Shown here piece by piece: positions 58,263 through 64,000 of a stretch of DNA of 64,000 nt. The stretch comes from Choristoneura fumiferana (Eukaryota > Arthropoda > Insecta > Lepidoptera > Tortricidae). The notes under the pieces were generated by a model, which saw nothing but the letters and a program-made list of their open reading frames with translations, had not been told where the DNA came from and ran no database searches. Each line of letters opens with the position of its first letter. Within the stretch, counting starts at the first letter, position 1. The stretch covers positions 16,158,979-16,222,978 of the forward strand of contig NC_133472.1 of assembly GCF_025370935.1 (NCBI RefSeq), read 5' to 3'. Position numbers and translations under genes: made by a program.

Positions 58263-58508
58263 GGTATATTGGGCATCTGGCTAGCAGACACAGTGAAGTT
58301 TTAACAGAACCAAGCCCGGTTATAACACGAACTGAAACTGAATCCGATCCTGAAACACTGTCACTACAGACGCTCGCGAATATGAAGCAGGAAACCGACC
58401 CTGAGCAAACACTACCCAAGTCAAGCGTACAGAATCATCAAGCACCTGCACACAGACATGCGGCGACCAAAACATCGGACTCTAAAAAGACTAGTAAGGG
58501 AACCAAAG
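58263..58508 (+). CDS. ttk: ttk third terminus, exon B: completes finger 2
   Basis: A strong acceptor (ttttttttctag, ending 58262) opens an exon that begins g|gg = Gly440 and reads YIGHLASRH. With exon A this completes C-X2-C-X12-H-X4-H (Cys428, Cys431, His444, His449) exactly. That is the main evidence that both exons belong together. The rest (450-521) is polar, Thr/Glu/Pro/Gln-rich, and includes MKQE, a possible SUMO site, and a basic Lys stretch (SKKTSKGTK) near the end. The exon ends in phase 1 at aaag|gtaaat (58509). The exon is 82 codons long (246 nt), so it could be skipped without a frame change, at the cost of the second finger. Confidence 0.82.
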
Positions 58509-58872
58509 GTAAATACCGTTCTTTATTTCAAGAACCAGCGTTTTTTTTTTCAATATTTCAACTACAGATTAACAAAAGACATTTTTTTTATTTCATTCAC
58601 ACACCTAAATAGTTAGTTTCCCACTTGAAATACATTGCTACGAGTTGGCTACGAAACTGAAAATCATTACCTATATTAGAATCGGGAAAGGGGGGGGAGT
58701 AGTTTATTTAAATAATTTTTCGTCAGCCTGTCCATTTCTCATCCAAGATACAAGTTAATATTGTATGAGTAAATTAAAAGACTAAATGATGGAATCTAAT
58801 CCTGTAGATTTTGGGTGCCACATTACATTTTAATTAGGTTTTTTACATTACATTTTATTTTAAATATTCCAG
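58509..58872 (+). other. Short intron of the third terminus
   Basis: A 364-base intron with gtaaat donor and a ttttaaatattccag acceptor. It contains poly-T and poly-G runs and nothing else recognised. Confidence 0.7.
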
Positions 58873-59030
58873 ATCATCGAAATAGGGAAGACTGGGAGGA
58901 GAGGCGTTATCAGGAGGAAAAGTTAGTAGCGGATATCATAGATCGCGTGAAAAGGGAATGCGAAGCTCAAGGTTCCGGAGGCGGTGCTCGCCGCGGCTAC
59001 ACTCGGCGCACCACGGTCATGCACACGTAG
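58873..59030 (+). CDS. ttk: ttk third terminus, exon C: charged C-terminal helix and stop
   Basis: Phase-1 joining (g|at makes Asp522) gives DHRNREDWEERRYQEEKLVA then DIIDRVKRECEAQG, a highly charged stretch likely to form a helix or short coiled coil. A Gly/Arg-rich end follows, and then TAG at 59028-59030. The predicted full isoform is 573 residues. I do not recognise this tail from fly Ttk. A TE/BED-type or Myb/SANT-like role is not supported. The downstream sequence is AT-rich, and the first clear AATAAA hexamer I see is near 60263, so the 3' end is uncertain. Confidence 0.75.
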
Positions 59031-60562
59031 CGCCGCGCGCACGCCTCCATGTGACCGCGAGGTTACAGTCTGCCTGCCTGCGGCTCTACCGGCATCATTT
59101 TAAATTAGATGCTTGGTTATTCTATAAGTATACAATGTGCCAAGTAAATACCGTAGTATAACAACACGTCGAAGTACGCAACAAGCTGACGAAGATTACG
59201 AACGAACGAATGCCAAAATAATTAGCTCTAATTTTTTTTAGCTTCTTAACTTTTATTAAATCTAAGTATTACTTTTAAAAACTGTGACTCACAGAACGGC
59301 AGAAAAGTTCACTTCTAATTGTTTATAATTTCACTTGAGCTGTAATTTTTTACGACTTACAAATGTAATTTTCAAGTGAAGTAATTTCAAAAAAATTTAA
59401 GACTTATATGTTCATCTGATGCGCCAAACACTAATTAAATAAGGCCTAATGCTCTACAGATAATGATCATGTGAGTAAATTTCAATCAGTGATGCAACTG
59501 TAAACGCGACGTTGATTACAATCAACTGAGCCTTTATTCGACACCGTCCAAGTCATATCTTAAATGGCAACGTGCAAGCGATAATATGCGAAGTAAATAT
59601 CTGAAACTTATCCAATGACTTAATCTGGTCATGTAGTCGCAAATATTGTTAATGATCGTGAATGAATTAATATGCGGTGACCGTTATAGCTTCAATTAAA
59701 CCCAGTTTTCATTGACCCTTTTGATAATACTAATTTACTAGTTTATTACGACAAACTATTGAAATTTAAGTGCCAAAATCTAGTCCAAAATGTAAATAGT
59801 TTAGTATCTAAGTTAATACTTACAAGGATTGAAATTATTGTTACTGGAACTAGACATGCCCGGCCCGGTCCGTGAGATAATGCCAATGGTATAATTCGTG
59901 TCTGAATTGTCAAATTACACCTACAATGTAACAAATAATTTAATGAACGTGGCAAAAAACGGAACTACTTAACGCGGCTATCTTGCAAAACTTTTGTCTG
60001 TAACAGGCAGCTGTGTTATCTTTTGTTCGTAGGTTGTATTAATTATTCTGTGGTAGTTTTATAAATATTTTGAGACTAAAATACTAAAATTATAATACTA
60101 TAAAGCGTCCTCGAAACATCACCCACGTTCATTAAGATCTTTGTCGCATCCAATCCACTGTCAAACTAAATTATCAAATGCATTTTTTGTTTCTAAATAT
60201 GTACCTTACCTTACCTACTTACCTACCTTGTGTAGAACGAGTGACACTTGTGAGTATAAAAATAAATAATGATTACGAGTATAAATGGATAAGTATACCA
60301 TGATAAAATATTTCTTTAACTTTTAGTAGGATATTGGAGGCTAGAAATCCACGAGTTTGAGGATTTTATGGTGGTGTCGTAGGGCACTGATACGACCAAC
60401 GGCTAGCAGCCTAGCCTCGTGCATGGATATGGGCAGGCGCTTATACCATGTTAAAATAGCCAGGCTAACTAAAATTTAAGCGCTGCAAATAAAAAGTAAC
60501 TGCGCCAAATGAGTACTTGCGTGAATTAAAATGTTGTGTAGGTACGATTGTATTCAAACTGT
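59031..60562. other. Probable 3' UTR of the third terminus, then non-coding sequence
   Basis: No gene recognised. The first 130 bases are still GC-rich. The rest is AT-rich with a single AATAAA near 60263. Confidence 0.4.
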
Positions 60563-60656
60563 CGTTCGGTCCCTCTGACACTTAATAGTATTTGATGATT
60601 TGAGAGTCGAGGGACGGTACTTACGAACTTCGATTTTCGAATTTCGGAGTATGCCC
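60563..60656. repeat. Degenerate 'gggctactacgaa' MITE, copy 4
   Basis: tcgttcggtccctctgacac, tgagagtcgagggacggtac and gaacttcgattttcgaattt correspond to the body and right end of the MITE copies at 20.1, 31.9 and 35.4 kb. The left end is lost. Confidence 0.55.
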
Positions 60657-61114
60657 TCTGGTTCCTAATTTATTCTTCGATATGTTGTTGACTCTGTGCA
60701 GAGTAATACATTAATATAATATTATACTGCTTCCGCCCTCGCGGTTCGCGTCTTCCATTATACAAATAGTTAAGTTTTACGTAGTTCGGGTACAAAAGTC
60801 TGGTTGTATTTATTTTGATGCATTATAATACGAGTATAATTTGATGTTAATAGTTATTTTCATCTTTCCTGTTCCGAAATTTTAATTTTCATGGGTAGAT
60901 AGCCGGGTGGAAAATTACGTTAATCTCTTGCCCCCGAACGCATATTTGCCATAATTAATTTCAGATATTGCAAAATATTTACAAAATTATTCTAATTATA
61001 AATAAACCCGCGTAGCTCACCCAAAAACTATGAGATTTGTCAATTCAAAGACCTCACACTACACTAGCGCCTCTAGTGGCGAATCCATTCGCGATAGCCC
61101 TCATTACACTATAC

Positions 61115-61372
61115 CGGGTGTTTCATGTAATAGAAACAACACGCTAAGCCAATGCTTCCTTACTAATGTAAGCACACGATGATTTAATGTTTCAAGGTCT
61201 TAAACAGCTACTGAAAGTCAACAGCGTGACAAAAGTCGCTGTCAAAAGGCCGTGCCAGGATAAGCTGTCATTCTGCTCCCAGCGAGTTTCGGCTTGCAAT
61301 TTTTATGGATCATGTGGCACCACATTAGTAATTAATCTGCAAAACTTCAGCCCCTAAACTCTATAGTTAATA
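61115..61372 (+). repeat. Dispersed repeat, inverted partner at 63.75 kb
   Basis: Starts ccgggtgtttcatgtaatag and ends gcccctaaactctatagtt. The stretch from gccgtgccaggataagctgt to the end is repeated in reverse complement at about 63747-63880 (aactatagagtttagggggc ... cctggcacggc). Confidence 0.7.
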
Positions 61373-61849
61373 GTAGATTGATAAACAAGGGTTATAAGTG
61401 CGAGAGTGTAAGAGCGAGGGAGCTTATAGTTCGCGGGTGTAATTGATCATTTACCTACACTCGAGTTGAGCACTACTTTTCATCACAAATGCGAGGAAAT
61501 AAAGATATATACGCAAAGATGTATACGCAATTTGTAACAGAGCGGAAGAAAATTTATCGCGCCAAACCGTCATATGTTTTTTTTTAATGGCCTCGCGCTC
61601 TTTAGCTTTGGCACTTTCAGCCAGCACTGGCCATCAGCATCAGGTATGCCAGCATGGAGGTTTGGAGGTTGGATCCCGTCCCATATTACTATACTCCGTT
61701 TAATTTAAGGTTTGAAATTGTAACATACTTTTCTCGGTATTTCGAACACAAATTGACTAAAAATACCTACATGTACATTTATTAGCGATATTTATTATTT
61801 ATTATTATAGAAGTTAACACAATTTTAAATAGTTTCATTGTTTCATTTA

Positions 61850-62290
61850 AAAATCGGTCAAGTGCGAGTGCGAGCGACTCGCGCATGAAGGGTTCCGCAC
61901 CTCCGTACAATGTTTTAAAAACAAATAGTTCAGTAATAATTTTTTGTAAAAAAATCTAATACAAGCTTTTTTGTTGGCGGTACTTTTTGCCCCTGGTTAC
62001 CAAAGTAGGTAGTCGTCAAGACGAATCAAATGAGACCAAAATCGATGCGGTCATGTCCTTTTTTTTTACAGAGTTCCTATGGCCAACATCTAACTTCATC
62101 ATCAGATCAGCTGTACGTCATAATAATATTGCATTGTCATCGGATTTATACATGCATGAAAAATTTCAGCTCAATCGGTTGAAGATAATAATTATCCACT
62201 TCAAATTTAAGTTGAAATATTTAATATTTTATTTAAATTATTTAATTCCACCTGAACAAACATAATTAGTTACATTACATTACAAGTTAA
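61850..62290 (+). repeat. Dispersed repeat, 'aaaatcggtcaagtgcgagt' family
   Basis: Starts aaaaatcggtcaagtgcgag and contains gaagggttccgcacctccgt and caagcttttttgttggcggt. It is a widespread moth repeat. A start-phrase fragment (aaatcggtcaagtacgag) also occurs at 5252-5271. The open frame at 61987-62265 is within the repeat. Confidence 0.6.
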
Positions 62291-62454
62291 TAAAAACATA
62301 TCACCAAAATGTAAGCACTAGGTGCAAGTATTTTGAATGATGAACAATTTTAAATTCTCATCCTCTTTGGCTGTCGCCCTGTCGGAGGCTGAATAGCGCT
62401 TTAGGTACTAAATACTAACCACTTACATTTTATTACGTAACCATAAAAATGTCA

Positions 62455-62765
62455 TTTTTAATACAAGCTTTTTTTTGCTGACTGTACTTTTTGTTGACTG
62501 TACTTGCCTTGTCACCCAAACTACTTTCGCATAGGTACCAAATTTCAGATCGATGCTATTAACCGTTGAAGTGTTCTGTCCTGCGGAGACGATCCTGGCT
62601 GGACTACCAGGATGTCACTACTAGATTAATGTATTGTCACGCGATTTACATATATCTAAATTTCAAGTCAATCTGACTACTGGAAATTGATCAAATTTAA
62701 CTTGCAAGATTACACAGACAGACAGACAACGGGACAGGTGAAACTAAATAAAAGCTTGTAAAAAG
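62455..62765 (+). repeat. Second copy of the same repeat family
   Basis: Shares acaagcttttttttgctgac, gtaccaaatttcagatcgat and the end acagacagacagacaacggg acaggtgaaac with similar phrases of the family. No coding capacity. Confidence 0.55.
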
Positions 62766-62962
62766 ACGTTTCGCAGCGGAATATGTAATTAACTCCTATC
62801 ATACTATGTTGTTGTGTTGCCATTATTTCCGTTACCGTAAGACAACCGATAGGTTTTTTTTTAAATGTAATTGGCCAGTATTTAATAGGTGCAACATGCA
62901 CGATTCTCTAAAGAGGTTTCAATCATTCCGCTTTACATTATAGCGTTTTTAGGATGTATGTT

Positions 62963-63480
62963 ATACATTGTACATTGTGTCTCAAGGGCGGTGAATAAGT
63001 AATTACGAACGAGAGTCTAGACTGAGGGCTTTAATGAGTCGATGTTCGTAATTCTAGTACCGCCCGTGCGACATACAATGTTTTTTCATCACATTTGTGA
63101 GTAAAATTTTATATTTCTAAAAGAAAAAATAGAATTCTTCCAAATATTGGCGATACCTTAGGCTGCGCTCTTGGTAGCGCCGCTCTCCCTCCACCTCCCG
63201 CAGCATGTGCCTGACGTGCGTGTGCATGTGGTCCTGCAGCAGGAGCGCGCGCATGGCGCAGCACCTTCAGTACGGGCATTGACTCATTTACCGACCTTGG
63301 GCTTCATGACAGGAAAATTTGTACGCGCAATGACTCATTTACCGACCATACATTGTATGTCGCACGGGTGGTACTAGAATTACGAACATCGACTCATTAA
63401 AGCCCTCAGTCTTCGACTTCGGGCTTCTAATAGACTCTCGTTCGTAATTCCTTATTTACCGCCCTTAAGACACAATGTAC
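62963..63480. mobile_element. Fold-back element with arms of about 120-130 bp and a captured insert
   Basis: The left arm (about 62963-63081: gtacattgtgtctcaagggc ... cgtgcgacatacaatg) and the right arm (about 63351-63480) are near-perfect reverse complements. The right arm has an additional roughly 20-base block (agtcttcgacttcgggct). The loop (63082-63350) contains a GC-rich minus-strand exon-like piece and two direct copies of gactcatttaccgacc (63281 and 63332). Long arms and a non-coding body fit a fold-back transposon. Confidence 0.75.
63157..63264 (-). pseudogene. Exon-like fragment inside the fold-back loop, half of a C2H2 finger
   Basis: On the minus strand a 108-base stretch between an acceptor-like ctgaag (63270-63265) and a good donor taag|gtatcg (exon end 63157) reads CCAMRALLLQDHMHTHVRHM then LREVEGERRYQERSL. 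LLLQDHMHTHVRH has the L-X2-H-X3-H pattern of the second half of a zinc finger. No intact C-X2-C precedes it. In the same frame upstream the codons read Cys-Pro-Tyr-TGA, so the second cysteine position would be a stop. The codons are GC-rich, unlike the surroundings. It may be a captured exon fragment or part of an unseen minus-strand gene. Entry and exit are both phase 2, so it cannot join the ttk common exon in frame. Confidence 0.4.
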
Positions 63481-63746
63481 TATTTCATACCTCTCCTTCA
63501 GAAAACTAACTTTTCCTCCCTGACGAGAAGGAGCAAAGTGCAACTTTTCTGTTCAAAGCTTTTCTAAGTTGCTTGTTCTTTAATAATATTTAAGTAGCTT
63601 TTTTTTTCATGTTTCTTAATGCTCGTTATGAAAACAACTTTTCATAAGCAGCTTTTCAGCAGTTTTTTTTTTCCTTTTTTCTACGGCTTGATGAAAATTA
63701 CTGTAATTTATGTTATATATAATCATCATATTATTCCGTATTTGTT

Positions 63747-63885
63747 GTAACTATAGAGTTTAGGGGGCTGACATTTTGCAGATTAATTACTAATGTGGTG
63801 CCACATCATGCATAAAAATTACCTACAAGCCAAAACACGCTGGGGGCAGAAGAATCACATCATATCCTGGCACGGCCTTTGAGCA
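63747..63885 (-). repeat. Dispersed repeat, inverted partner of 61.2-61.37 kb
   Basis: aactatagagtttagggggc, gattaattactaatgtggtg and atcctggcacggcc are the reverse complement of the 61234-61372 stretch, with substitutions. Confidence 0.7.
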
Positions 63886-64000
63886 TTTTTTGCCATTTTT
63901 AAATACAAAATTTTGCAAATGGTTGGTGCAATTAACTAAGTTAAAAAAATACCGTAAAAAAACCTTGAAAATGAAATTAATTAAACGTTTAGGTACTGAA

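Noticed and set aside
63157..63264. Minus-strand zinc-finger-like exon as a trans-spliced ttk terminus (as in mod(mdg4))
   Set aside because: Its entry phase is 2, whereas the ttk common exon needs a phase-1 acceptor. It also lies in a fold-back loop and has a TGA where the second cysteine should be.
1..64000. CRISPR arrays, bacterial operons, rRNA or intact tRNA genes
   Set aside because: None seen. Splice signals, SINE/LINE content and repeat families are those of an insect nuclear genome. The only tRNA-like sequence is the SINE head at 10.58 kb.

Overview
The window looks like a piece of a moth or butterfly (Lepidoptera) chromosome. It is AT-rich and intron-rich, and it is crowded with repeats typical of that order: a tRNA-derived SINE whose tail reads 'cccagcagtggg', RTE-like fragments ending in 'aatattagtatgga', the 'agggttccg' family, and many short fold-back elements. 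Its protein-coding content is essentially one gene on the + strand, the orthologue of Drosophila tramtrack (ttk), a BTB/POZ zinc-finger transcriptional repressor. Everything else that once coded is transposon debris.

Layout. From 1 to about 28.9 kb there is no host gene I can support. This part holds fold-back MITEs, a non-autonomous hAT element at 7962-8819, a decayed Jockey/CR1-type LINE at 9240-10990 interrupted by a SINE with an 11-bp target duplication, a 55-57 bp minisatellite with TTAGG-like words at 12.82-13.12 kb, and a TA-flanked TIR element at 17658-18160. It also holds several isolated GC-rich islands (1.1, 7.4, 20.6, 21.2 and 22.3 kb). From 28.98 to 30.5 kb a cluster of CpG-rich islands with good splice donors is the likely ttk promoter region. 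Intron 1 (about 29.5-39.74 kb) carries a very large inverted duplication (31.9-35.5 kb). The shared coding exon is at 39743-40819 (ATG at 39955).

The ttk locus. The common exon encodes a BTB domain and an AT-hook, and it ends in phase 1 at a consensus donor. Three mutually compatible 3' ends follow, each starting in the same phase and each encoding a pair of C2H2 fingers. The first is a p69/beta-type terminal exon (41634-42433, 554-residue protein). The second is a p88/alpha-type terminal exon (50111-50730, 494 residues). The third is a three-exon terminus (54252-54704, 58263-58508, 58873-59030; 573 residues) whose second finger is split by an intron and is completed exactly by the splice. 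I know of only the first two in Drosophila ttk, so the third is the best candidate here for something undescribed. A CpG-rich island with a good donor (48.3-48.87 kb), between the p69 and p88 exons, may be an internal promoter.

Downstream (59-64 kb) is again repeat territory, with an R1-type LINE remnant nearby at 57.0-57.5 kb. The last notable object is a fold-back element (about 62.96-63.48 kb) whose loop holds a minus-strand, exon-like piece resembling the second half of a zinc finger. All coordinates and translations come from reading the sequence by eye. No similarity search was run, and names of repeat families are from memory.
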